From Mycolicibacterium sarraceniae (GTDB lineage Bacteria; Actinomycetota; Actinomycetes; Mycobacteriales; Mycobacteriaceae): a stretch of DNA of 64,000 nucleotides. The translations under genes and the position numbers were made by a program. Shown here piece by piece: positions 1-7,801 of the stretch. The stretch lies in NCBI RefSeq assembly GCF_010731875.1, contig NZ_AP022595.1, forward strand, positions 2,108,001-2,172,000, in the 5' to 3' direction. Positions within the stretch are counted from its first letter, which is position 1. Each line of letters begins with the position of its first letter. The notes under the pieces are model-generated. The model saw only the letters and a list, made by a program, of their open reading frames with translations, was not told where the DNA came from and did not search any database.

Positions 1-650
1 CGGGCGGCCTTGCGGCGCTTGTACCACTCCCAGATCATCGGGGCGATCGACGCAACCGCGATGAGGATGAAGATCGGTTCGAGCAGCTTCTGAATGATCT
101 CGAACTGGCCCAGCCCATAGCCGAGCAATGTCAGCCCGACGCCCCACAGGATCGCGCCGATGACGTTGTAGAGCGTGAAGACCCCGTACGTCATTTTCGC
201 CGCACCCGCGGTGATGGGAGCCAGCGTCCGCACGATCGGGATGAACCGGGCGAGCACGATCGCGAAGGGTCCGCGTTGCTCGAAGAAGAGGTGCGCCTCA
301 TCCAGGTAGCGCTGCTTGAGGAGCCGCGCATTCGGTTTGAACATCGCCGTCCCCAGGAACCGGCCGACGATATAGCCGACCTGCCCGCCGAGGATCGCGG
401 CGATCGGGATGAACACCAGCAGTTGCCAGAGCTGGAAGTTCGCATTGACGTCAGCGCCGCGTGCGGCCGTGCCGGCGGCGAGCATGCCCGCCACGAAGAG
501 CAGCGTGTCACCGGGCAGCACGGGAAACAGCACACCGGATTCGATGAAGACGACGACCAGAATGCCGACCAGCGCCCAGGTGCCGAACTGCTCGATCAGA
601 TGCAGCGGGTCGAGAAACGACGGCATGAGCGCCAGGGTGGTGGTGGTCAC
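1..650 (-). CDS. DedA family membrane protein, 3' end outside the window
   Basis: A leftward reading frame runs from a GTG at 650 (an in-frame ATG lies at 626) off the left edge of the window, so about 216 residues are visible and the C-terminus is missing. The protein is strongly hydrophobic. It contains GVLFPVLPGDTLLFVAG near the start and the DedA/SNARE-associated signature RFIPIVRTLAPITAG about 140 residues in, which carries the family's essential arginines. DedA proteins are polytopic inner-membrane proteins linked to lipid-carrier (undecaprenyl-phosphate) flipping and membrane homeostasis. It is divergent from fba, which matches the Rv0364/fba arrangement of M. tuberculosis. The exact start is uncertain between 650 and 626. 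Confidence 0.88.
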   Translation of the reverse strand, partial: MTTTTLALMPSFLDPLHLIEQFGTWALVGILVVVFIESGVLFPVLPGDTLLFVAGMLAAGTAARGADVNANFQLWQLLVFIPIAAILGGQVGYIVGRFLGTAMFKPNARLLKQRYLDEAHLFFEQRGPFAIVLARFIPIVRTLAPITAGAAKMTYGVFTLYNVIGAILWGVGLTLLGYGLGQFEIIQKLLEPIFILIAVASIAPMIWEWYKRRKAA

Positions 651-751
651 GACGCCTAAGGGTACCGGTGCGAGATGTCAGTGCCCCGTGCCAGTCGACG
701 GGCTTCTTGACATACTGACTTCGTTCAGCGCCAGAGTCGAGAGGAAGTGCC

Positions 752-1789
752 ATGCCCATCGCAACGCCCGAGGTCTACGCGGAGATGCTGGGCCGCGCCA
801 AGGAGCACTCGTTCGCATTCCCGGCGATCAACTGCGTCGGCTCGGAGAGCGTCAACGCAGCGATCAAAGGATTCGCCGACGCCGGCAGTGACGGCATCAT
901 CCAATTCTCAACCGGCGGAGCCGAATTCGCTTCTGGCCTCGGGGTGAAGGAGATGGTCACCGGCGCGGTGGCGCTGGCCGAGTTCGCCCATGTGGTCGCC
1001 GCTAAGTACCCGATCACCGTCGCGCTGCACACCGATCACTGCCCCAAGGACAAGCTCGACACCTACGTGCGTCCGCTGCTGGCCATCTCGGCCGAACGGG
1101 TGGCCAAGGGCGCCAACCCGCTGTTCCAGTCTCATATGTGGGACGGCTCGGCGGTCCCGATCGACGAGAACCTGTCGATCGCCCAGGAACTGCTCAAGCA
1201 GGCCGCGGACGCCAAGATCATCCTCGAAATCGAGATCGGCGTGGTCGGCGGCGAAGAGGACGGCGTCGAGGCGGAGATCAACGAGAAGCTTTACACCAGC
1301 CCGGAAGACTTCGAGAAGACCATCGAGGCCCTCGGAATCGGCGAGCACGGCAAGTATCTGCTGGCTGCGACGTTCGGCAATGTGCACGGCGTCTACAAGC
1401 CGGGCAACGTCGTGCTCAAGCCCGAGGTGCTGGCCGAGGGCCAGCGGGTCGCCGTCGCCAAGCTGGGTCTGGCCGAGGGGGCCAAGCCGTTCGATTTCGT
1501 CTTCCACGGAGGCTCGGGCTCGTTGAAGTCGGAGATCGAGGACTCGTTGAAGTACGGCGTGGTGAAGATGAACGTCGACACCGACACCCAGTACGCCTTC
1601 ACCCGCCCGCTGGCCGCACACATGTTCACCAACTACGACGGTGTGCTGAAGATCGACGGCGAGGTCGGCAACAAGAAGGTCTATGACCCGCGCAGCTACC
1701 TGAAGAAGGCCGAGGCCTCGATGTCCGAGCGCGTGGTCGAGGCCTGCAACGACCTGCACAGCGCGGGCCGTTCAGTCTCCACTGGCTAG
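752..1789 (+). CDS. fba: Class II fructose-bisphosphate aldolase
   Basis: A 345-residue protein of normal length for actinobacterial class II aldolases. Zn-dependent reversible cleavage of fructose-1,6-bisphosphate to dihydroxyacetone phosphate and glyceraldehyde-3-phosphate in glycolysis and gluconeogenesis, cytoplasmic. Visible motifs are the zinc-ligand segment VALHTDHCPKDKL, the acidic stretch EIEIGVVGGEEDGVE, the loop ATFGNVHGVYKPG, FHGGSGS for phosphate binding, and NVDTDTQYAF. The ATG at 752 follows a purine-rich AGAGGAAG ribosome site. A TTGACA hexamer lies at 707-712, but no good -10 could be placed. It converges with the next gene, leaving five bases between the two stops. Confidence 0.97.
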   Translation: MPIATPEVYAEMLGRAKEHSFAFPAINCVGSESVNAAIKGFADAGSDGIIQFSTGGAEFASGLGVKEMVTGAVALAEFAHVVAAKYPITVALHTDHCPKDKLDTYVRPLLAISAERVAKGANPLFQSHMWDGSAVPIDENLSIAQELLKQAADAKIILEIEIGVVGGEEDGVEAEINEKLYTSPEDFEKTIEALGIGEHGKYLLAATFGNVHGVYKPGNVVLKPEVLAEGQRVAVAKLGLAEGAKPFDFVFHGGSGSLKSEIEDSLKYGVVKMNVDTDTQYAFTRPLAAHMFTNYDGVLKIDGEVGNKKVYDPRSYLKKAEASMSERVVEACNDLHSAGRSVSTG

Positions 1790-1794
1790 GACGC

Positions 1795-2526
1795 TCAGGA
1801 CGACTGGCAGATCTTCCACTGGTTGTCGCGGAACTGCAGGTCGAAAGACCGGGTGGACCGGGTGGTCGGATCGAACGCCATGTACGAGGTCACGTTGGCT
1901 TCGGCGTGGTCGCCATTGACGACGACCTCGTCGATGCTGGCCACCACGGGGTACTGCCCCGCCGCGGCCACCCGCGCATGGGTGTCCGACCAGGCGGCAT
2001 CGTCGTATCTGACGTAACTGTCCCTGGTTTGGCCACAGGTGATGCCGCGCAGTGCGGCCAGGTCACCGTTTTGCACGGCCGTATCGAAGTGCGCAATGGC
2101 CGAGCGGACCCGGTCTTCCTGGGATTCTTTAGCGGAATCGTCGCGGGTCAGCAGGAAGGTCGCCAGCACGGCCACCGCGGCCAGCGCCGCGATGACGGCG
2201 ATCACCGCGAGCACCAGCGCCCAGCTGCGCCGCCGCGTCGTCACCGGACGCGCCGGGATGGCCTGCGGACCGGTTCGCGGCGGACCGGATACGGCGAAGA
2301 CCTCGGTGGGGGTGGAGAAGATCTCGGTCTCGGGGTCCGGGGTGCGGTCGATGATCTGCGTCGACCCCGCATCGAATCCGGGTGCGGTGTAACGGCGTTC
2401 GGATGGTACGTCGGTGGCCCCGATCGCCTCGGTAGCTGCGTCGGTCTCTTGGGTTGGCTGCTCGTCGTCGCTTCCGACGATCGCGTTGGTCGCGTCGTCG
2501 TGGTCGGGCCCGGATGGGTTCGACAT
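1795..2526 (-). CDS. Mycobacterial single-pass membrane protein with NTF2-like extracytoplasmic domain (Rv0361-like)
   Basis: A 243-residue protein. Residues 1-95 are a hydrophilic, Thr/Asp/Pro-rich cytoplasmic tail. One membrane segment (around 97-122, SWALVLAVIAVIAALAAVAV and following residues) comes next. The extracytoplasmic remainder looks like the small NTF2-like/Mce-associated fold: SAIAHFDTAVQNGDLAALR, a lone CGQT cysteine, and DLQFRDNQWKICQSS at the end. The fold call is by pattern only. Position next to fba and the DUF3151 gene matches Rv0361. No function is known to me. It is divergent from the DUF3151 gene with about 90 bases between starts. Confidence 0.8.
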   Translation of the reverse strand: MSNPSGPDHDDATNAIVGSDDEQPTQETDAATEAIGATDVPSERRYTAPGFDAGSTQIIDRTPDPETEIFSTPTEVFAVSGPPRTGPQAIPARPVTTRRRSWALVLAVIAVIAALAAVAVLATFLLTRDDSAKESQEDRVRSAIAHFDTAVQNGDLAALRGITCGQTRDSYVRYDDAAWSDTHARVAAAGQYPVVASIDEVVVNGDHAEANVTSYMAFDPTTRSTRSFDLQFRDNQWKICQSS

Positions 2527-2617
2527 GGGGTGCTGCCGTCCTTCTGAAGTACTGGTGCTTCGACCCTAACGGTTGGGTGTGACCATGCGCTGGCGGCGGC
2601 ACCGGCACAATGGGCCA

Positions 2618-3034
2618 ATGACATCCTTTGGTGATCTTCTGGGCCCCCCGCCCGTGCTGCTGCCCGGTGATATTGAGGCCGAAGCCGAGCTCCTGGCTGG
2701 TGAGAATCCCGCGATCGTGGCTGCCGCTCACCCATCGGCATCGGTGGCGTGGGCTGTCCTGGCCGAGGAAGCGCTGGCTGACGACAAGGCGATCACCGCG
2801 TACGCCTACGCCCGGACCGGCTACCACCGCGGTCTGGACCAGCTGCGCCGCAACGGCTGGAAGGGTTTCGGCCCGGTGCCGTATGGCCACGAACCCAACC
2901 GCGGCTTCCTGCGGTGTGTGGCGGCCCTGGCACGCGCGGCCGACACGATCGGGGAGACCGAGGAGTTCGCCCGCTGCGTCGATCTGCTCGACGACTGCGA
3001 TCCGGCCGCCCGGGGTGAGCTGGGCCTGGCCTAA
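2618..3034 (+). CDS. DUF3151 family conserved hypothetical protein (Rv0360c-like)
   Basis: A soluble protein of 138 residues beginning MTSFGDLLGPPPVLLP. The frame is open from 2573, but the upstream 15 codons (Arg/His rich) do not resemble the family, and the ATG at 2618 gives the normal N-terminus. It has the actinobacterial DUF3151 features: ASVAWAVLAEEAL, AYAYARTGYHRGLDQLRR, GWKGFGPVPYGHEPNRGF and a C-terminal helix ending LDDCDPAARGELGLA. The function is unknown. The helical, TPR-like amphipathic pattern (ALADDKAITAYAYARTGYHR) suggests a protein-interaction role, which is only inference. Orientation relative to fba follows the M. tuberculosis locus. Confidence 0.87.
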   Translation: MTSFGDLLGPPPVLLPGDIEAEAELLAGENPAIVAAAHPSASVAWAVLAEEALADDKAITAYAYARTGYHRGLDQLRRNGWKGFGPVPYGHEPNRGFLRCVAALARAADTIGETEEFARCVDLLDDCDPAARGELGLA

Positions 3035-3049
3035 CGGTCCAGCGCCTGG

Positions 3050-3480
3050 CGCAACTAGGTGATCCATCCGCCAGGAACGGCGGGGGAGCACCAGGCTCGG
3101 GAGGGGCGTCGCTTCGAGCGGGTGTCCGATCGCGTCGGTGAGCCGGGTGAACTCCTGCCAGCGCGCCGTCACCAGGTAGACCGCCACCCCGACCGCGCAA
3201 CCGATCAGGGTGTCGGGTCCGCGCGCCAACAACAGCTGGCCGATGTCGACGGCGTGGGTTCCCGAGCTGATCGTCAGTGCTGTCGCGGTGATGAAAGCCG
3301 TTGCCAGCGAATAGTTTCGGACCACGAGTAGCTCGATGACGAGATTGAGCAGTGCAAGCAGCCGCTCAGCTCCGCGGCGCAACGTCCGGCTGCGGTCGGT
3401 GCCCTAGTGCAGTATCAGTACCGCGGCCCGGTTGGCATAGGGCCGGTCGCCCCCGAAGCGGGAGGTGCACGCCCAGGTCG
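3050..3480 (-). pseudogene. Decayed FUSC-family (fusaric-acid-resistance type) membrane transporter remnant
   Basis: This otherwise gene-free stretch holds a leftward hydrophobic remnant. From about 3402 downwards it reads GTDRSRTLRRGAERLLALLN, then a run of membrane helices (LVVRNYSLATAFITATALTI, LLLARGPDTLIGCAVGVAVY), which is the usual C-terminal membrane half of FUSC proteins. An in-frame TAG at 3404-3406 interrupts it just after DRPYANRAAVLILH, where the family has a continuous helix. Further upstream another stop follows within about 35 codons. No intact start exists, and downstream of about 3060 the frame runs into antisense of the DUF3151 gene without a family-like end. I read it as a truncated, nonsense-mutated gene. 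Confidence 0.65.
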
Positions 3481-3511
3481 ATCAGCCAGTGCGACGGAAT
3501 GCTCAACTAAG

Positions 3512-4408
3512 TCACCAGTCGGTCTGCCCAGGGCAGTCCTCGGCACTGCCGGGTGGCTCGACCTGCACGGTCGCATGGTCCAGTCCGCGGGCGGCCAGCA
3601 CCGCTCGTGCGTCGTCGAGGATCCGGTCGGAGTTCCCGGTGCTGGTCAGGTGGGCGGTGCACATGTCTTTACCGGGCACCAGCGTCCATACGTGCAGATC
3701 GTGCACCTCGGCGACGCCGTCGACGGCGGCCAGGGCGGCGCGCAGCTCCTCGACATCGATGTGCTGGGGCGAGGATTCGGACAGGATCCGCAGCGCCGCG
3801 CGGGCCAGATTGATTGCTCGTGGCAGCACCCACAGGGCGACGAACACCGCGACCACCACATCGGCGTACGGCCAGCGGGTCGTCACATTCACGATGCCGG
3901 CGATCAGCACGCCGATGCTGCCGACGGTGTCGGCCACGACCTCCATGTAGGCGCCCTTGACGGCCAGGCTCTCCTGGGACTGCGAGCGCAACAGCAGCAC
4001 CACGACGACGTTGGCGATCAGGCCGGCCAATGCCACCGCGATCATCGGGACGCCGGGTATCTCCGGCGCGTTGCCGAGGCGGTCGAACGCCTCGTAGAGG
4101 ATGAACGTCGCGACGCCCAGCAGCAGGACGGCGTTGGCCACCGCGGTGAACACCTCGGCGCGGTGCCAGCCGTAGGTCCGCGCGGCCGATGCCGGACCGT
4201 GGCGGGCCAGCAGCACCGCCGTCAGCCCCATGAACATAGCGACCAGGTCGGTCAGCATATGGCCGGCGTCGGCGAGCAGCGCGATCGAATTGATCGCCAG
4301 GGCAGTGGTGAGCTCGATGATGAAGAACACGGTCAGGATGCCCGCGGCGATGAGCATCCGGCTCACCCGCGTGTCACCGCCGTGGCTGTGGTCGTGTCCT
4401 GAAATCAT
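3512..4408 (-). CDS. Cation diffusion facilitator (CDF) family metal exporter
   Basis: About 298 residues from the ATG at 4408. It opens with a His-rich MISGHDHSHGGD, followed by six predicted membrane segments. The first carries FIIELTTALAINSIALLADAGHMLTDL, with the HxxxD metal site in helix II (AGHMLTD), and helix V (DTVGSIGVLIAGIV) supplies the second acidic position. A cytoplasmic C-terminal domain with VAEVHDLHVWTLVPG follows. It belongs to the CzcD/ZitB subgroup that exports Zn(II), Cd(II) or Co(II) using the proton gradient; the metal is not decidable here. An in-frame ATG at 4444 would start inside the palindromic operator, so I prefer 4408. No ArsR/SmtB-type regulator is adjacent; recombinase sequence begins right upstream. 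Confidence 0.92.
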   Translation of the reverse strand: MISGHDHSHGGDTRVSRMLIAAGILTVFFIIELTTALAINSIALLADAGHMLTDLVAMFMGLTAVLLARHGPASAARTYGWHRAEVFTAVANAVLLLGVATFILYEAFDRLGNAPEIPGVPMIAVALAGLIANVVVVLLLRSQSQESLAVKGAYMEVVADTVGSIGVLIAGIVNVTTRWPYADVVVAVFVALWVLPRAINLARAALRILSESSPQHIDVEELRAALAAVDGVAEVHDLHVWTLVPGKDMCTAHLTSTGNSDRILDDARAVLAARGLDHATVQVEPPGSAEDCPGQTDW

Positions 4409-4417
4409 GCCCGAAAT

Positions 4418-4437
4418 ATATGCATAAGGATGCATAT
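4418..4437. promoter_or_regulatory. Perfect 20-bp palindromic operator in front of the CDF exporter
   Basis: The arms ATATGCAT and ATGCATAT are exact reverse complements, separated by AAGG. The site ends nine bases upstream of the exporter's start codon, where it would cover the promoter or leader. AT-rich imperfect or perfect palindromes here are typical of ArsR/SmtB-type metal sensors controlling CDF exporters. The identity of the binding protein is inferred, since none is encoded nearby. Confidence 0.7.
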
Positions 4438-5157
4438 GTCGCAAGGGTGGGCGCGGACTGTTCCGGTGACCTGGATCGCGGAACTAATGGTTGTGCCGCG
4501 CAGGCCAACTTTGTGAAGACACCCCGCCCGGTCTGGCGGGGCCTGACGGATGAGGCCGCGACGGCGCTGTTCGCGGCGTTGCGCAGTCACCGCGACCGTG
4601 CGTTGGTGAGTTTCTACCTGTCGTCGGGAGTTCGGGCGTCGGAGTTGTTGGGCTTGTGTCACGGCGACCTGGATGCCGGCCGTTACACGATCACGGTGAC
4701 CAGCAAGGGCAGCCGGGCGCGTGAGATGGTGGCGGCGTCGGTGGACTCCTTCGTGTGGCTGGCGCTCTACCTCGCCGAGCAGCAGCCGCCCATGAGTCCG
4801 GGCGGTCCGGTGTGGTGGACGCGACGAACCAAGGCCGCCCCGCTGAACTATCACGCCATGCGCGCAGTACTGCGCCGGGCGAATGAAAGCTTGGGGACGA
4901 ACTGGTCGCTACACGACTTTCGCCATACCGCGGCGGCGCGGCTGCTCGCCGATCCGGCGTTCACGTTGGTCGACGTGCAGACGGTGCTGCGGCATGCCAG
5001 CGTGATGACGACCCAGATCTACACCCAGCCACGGTTGGAGGATCTGGTCGGCAAGGTCCTCGAGCACTACGCCCGGCCACCGGCCCTTGGGCCGACGATC
5101 GAGCCGAGCTACGACGCGGCTGCGGTGCGCGAATTATTGGGACTCCAGCCGTCGTGA
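4420..5157 (+). CDS. Tyrosine recombinase, N-terminally truncated (first of a recombinase module)
   Basis: The catalytic domain of a phage-integrase-type tyrosine recombinase. The first catalytic Arg is in SGVRASELLGLCHGDLD, the HxxR pair in LHDFRHTAAARLL, and the box LRHASVMTTQIYTQP carries the nucleophilic Tyr. The N-terminal SAM-like DNA-binding domain (roughly 100 residues in relatives) is missing. The first family-like residues are VKTPRPVWRGLTDEAATALF, from a GTG at 4513. The open frame extends back to an ATG at 4420, but that lies inside the CDF operator and encodes unrelated residues. So the gene is cut at its 5' end, probably at the junction with the exporter promoter. Its stop overlaps the next gene's GTG (GTGA), as in an operon. 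It is probably inactive alone. Confidence 0.8.
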   Translation: MHKDAYVARVGADCSGDLDRGTNGCAAQANFVKTPRPVWRGLTDEAATALFAALRSHRDRALVSFYLSSGVRASELLGLCHGDLDAGRYTITVTSKGSRAREMVAASVDSFVWLALYLAEQQPPMSPGGPVWWTRRTKAAPLNYHAMRAVLRRANESLGTNWSLHDFRHTAAARLLADPAFTLVDVQTVLRHASVMTTQIYTQPRLEDLVGKVLEHYARPPALGPTIEPSYDAAAVRELLGLQPS

Positions 5158-6812
5158 CCATCGAGGACGAGGACACCCGACTGCAGCAACGTCGGCAAGC
5201 TGCGGCGACCCGTGCGGCGGCCGCCCCGTCGATTCAGCTACTGTCGCGGCCCGATTCGCCTCACCTGGCGGCGATCCCACCGGATGACCGGTTCGGGCGC
5301 ACCGGACGACTGCGCATCATGAAGGGCTACGACGCCAGTCAGCCGCCGCCCGAACTGCCCGCCCTGGCTCCCGGCGCCGCGATGCAGCAGTGCACGGTGG
5401 ACGAGTTGTGTGACGCCGTCCGCCGTCATCACCACTCCTACAACCAGAAACGTCGCCAGATGATCGTGCGCGGTGCGCGAGCATTGCTGGCACGGCTGAA
5501 CGGCTACCCCGGCGACACTTGGGAGCAGCGCTGGCTGGCCAGCGGCTCCGACGCCGCCCCGATGACCTGGATGGACCATGCCGACCTGCCTCAATACGAC
5601 CGCTACTCACCCACCCTGCTAGGAATGAACGCGCTGCTGCAATTACGGGTGCTGCGACCGTCCTACAGCTGGATGCTCGATTCCCGAACAAAGGTCAACA
5701 CCGCCCAATTCATCGAGCACAACGCCGGTGATGCCCTCACCAAGCTGCGCCAGTTGAGCGAGTATCAAGGATCGCTGCTGAGGCATCAGCGCGACGCCGA
5801 AGCCGGACTGACGCGGGTGATGATCCGCACCGGCAAGACCATCGAACAGATCACCGGTGATGACCTGCTCTACTACGCCGATGTGGTGAAGACCTCGGGG
5901 CGGCAACGCCGCGAACATCTTCTGTGGGAACTGCTGGTGCGACTCGGACCGCTGGCAGGCGAAGCCCCGACGCTGCGGGCCGCCTGGTCGGCAAAGGGCA
6001 ACACACGACAACACTCGACCGCCACCCTCGTCGACCGCTACGGCATCCCACCCTCGGGCGTACGGGATCTACTGGCGGACTACTTCGAAGAGATCCGCCC
6101 CGGCATGGACTACGGCTCACTGGAAGGCCTGGCCTACCGGATCGTGCGCCTGTTCTGGTGGGAAATTCTGCAGATCAACCCCCAGCAGACCGACCTACGG
6201 CTATCAACGGACGTCATCACGGCGTGGCGTGAACGACTGGCCTTGACGACCGACGGGCGCGAACGCCGGGAAGTCCACTCCGTGTTGTTCGCGATCCGCG
6301 GCTTCTACCGCGATCTGGCCGAGTGGTCCCACGATGACCCGGTGCGATGGGGCGTCTGGGTGGCGCCATGCCCCGTGCCGCGGGCATTGAGCCGAGCGGC
6401 GGCCAAGAACAAGCGGCGCCAACAGAGCCAGATGCAAAGCCGCACCCGCATGCTCACGCCGCTGCTACCGACGTTCCTGACCGCGGTAAACGAACACAAG
6501 CAGCGCAGCGCACTGTTTTTCGAGAGGGCCCGCGCGGCCGGGCACGGCGTGCAGTTCGAGGTCAACGGCTACGTGTTCGTCCGGGATGCGCCACCGGAAC
6601 GCCTCGCCATCGACGAGCGCGCACGGGTATGGGCCCGGCTGGCGCCCGGACAACCCCGGCCCAACTGGATCCGCGGCGAGGCCAAACGCATCGACGTCAC
6701 CGGGGTGGAGGACGACGGGTTCTGGTGCTGGGCGGTCGCCGAGACCCTGCGCCACACCGGGATTCGCGTCGAAGAACTGATGGAGCTGACCCAGCTGTCG
6801 CTGCGCCACTAA
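5154..6812 (+). pseudogene. Large tyrosine recombinase, N-terminal half (frameshifted)
   Basis: A 552-codon frame from a GTG at 5154 that overlaps the preceding recombinase stop. The first about 300 residues are a DNA-binding/core-binding region rich in Arg, Trp and His. Near the end it reaches the first catalytic Arg segment, AETLRHTGIRVEELMELTQL, then stops at TAA 6810-6812 right after SLRH. The frame one step over immediately continues with the expected sequence (TNTASTTGTLVPLLHIVPSK), so one long gene has been split, most simply by loss of two bases near 6806-6812. Intact relatives are about 800 residues or more and belong to TnpB-like recombinases of Tn554-type or genomic-island integrase modules. 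A sequencing error cannot be excluded. Confidence 0.75.
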
Positions 6813-7674
6813 CACCGCATCGACCACCGGAACCTTGGTACCGCTGCTGCACATCGTGCCCAGTAAGACCGACTGCGAACGACTGGTGCCGATGACCCCG
6901 GAACTGGTGCAGGTGTTGCTGGCAGTGCTGCGCCGAGCCAAGGGCAGCAACGATCACGTGCCGCTCTCGGTTCGCTACGACGTCACCGAGAAGGTCCACG
7001 GTCAACCATTTCCGCACCTGTTCGCCCGCAAGGTCGGCACCCGCCAAGAGGTGGTGTCCGGGCACTACCTGCGCGGCATTATCAACCATCTGGCTGTTGT
7101 CGCCGGGCTCAGCGATGCCGGCCAACCGATCAGGTTCACCCCGCACGACTTCCGCCGCCTGTTCGCCACCGACGCCGTCAACGGCGGCCTCCCGCTGCAC
7201 ATCGCCGCTGCCCTGCTGGGTCACCTGAACCTCGACACCACCCGCGGCTACACCGCGGTGTTCCCCGAGCACCTCATCACCGCCCACCAGGCGTTCATCG
7301 AACGACGACGGCAACTCCGCCCGATCGGCGAGGATCGGATCGCCGAGGACGACGAATGGTCGGAATTCGAACAACACTTCCTGCTGCGCCGAGTGGCTCT
7401 CGGCGAGTGTCATCGCCCCTACGGCACACCCTGTGTGCACGAGCACGCTTGCACCCGCTGCCGGTTCCTGCGCGTCGATCCCGCCCAGCTGGGCCGCATC
7501 GACGAGATGACCGAGAACGCCGAGCAGCGCCTCGTCGAGGCGAAGGACCGCGCCTGGCTCGGCGAGGTCGCCGCGCTGGAAGAGAGCATCAAGCACTTGC
7601 GTATCCGACAAACCGAGGCGCAGCAACGACTTTCACACGGCAGCAACCCGTTCACCGAGCAGAAGCAAGAGTGA
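6806..7674 (+). pseudogene. Large tyrosine recombinase, C-terminal half (frameshifted)
   Basis: The continuation of the preceding frame, without its own ribosome site; the first possible start is near 6835. It carries the rest of the catalytic domain: the beta-hairpin lysine region HIVPSKTDCERLVPM, the HxxR box FTPHDFRRLFATDAV, the LLGHLNLDTTRGYTAVF box with the catalytic Tyr, and a cysteine-rich tail (CHRPYGTPCVHEHACTRCRF) that looks like a zinc-binding knuckle. A coiled-coil-like, Glu/Arg-rich C-terminus (VAALEESIKHLRIRQTEAQQ) ends the protein. Such Cys-rich plus coiled-coil tails are common in actinobacterial copies of these large recombinases. No third, TnpC-like small gene is visible downstream before the CPBP protease. 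Confidence 0.72.
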
Positions 7675-7723
7675 GGTCATGCACCTGCGCGTTCGCACTG
7701 CGCACTGCTCGACCGGGACCGAA

Positions 7724-7747
7724 GACGGTAGCGTGCGCGCTACCGTC
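7724..7747. promoter_or_regulatory. 24-bp palindrome between recombinase and CPBP protease genes
   Basis: Ten-base arms GACGGTAGCG and CGCTACCGTC pair perfectly around TGCG. It lies 50 bases after the recombinase stop and 55 bases before the protease ATG at 7802. No T-run follows, so an operator (TetR-like symmetry) for the protease/two-component genes is at least as likely as a terminator. No candidate regulator gene of that class lies beside it. Confidence 0.5.
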
Positions 7748-7801
7748 GAGCGGTCGCCAGGGTGAGGGACTTCGGGGCAACAGTGCGTTGTACTTAGGCG
7801 C

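Noticed and set aside
707..737. TTGACA hexamer upstream of fba as a sigma-A promoter
   Set aside because: No acceptable -10 hexamer at 16-19 bases spacing, so the call would rest on one box only.
2129..3382. Long minus-strand open frame of 417 codons
   Set aside because: Only its first about 100 codons are FUSC-like; the rest is antisense to the DUF3151 gene and the Rv0361-like gene region with no family sense.
6335..6895. Overlapping plus-strand frames in the recombinase as extra genes
   Set aside because: They are Arg/Pro-rich shadow translations inside the recombinase coding frame.
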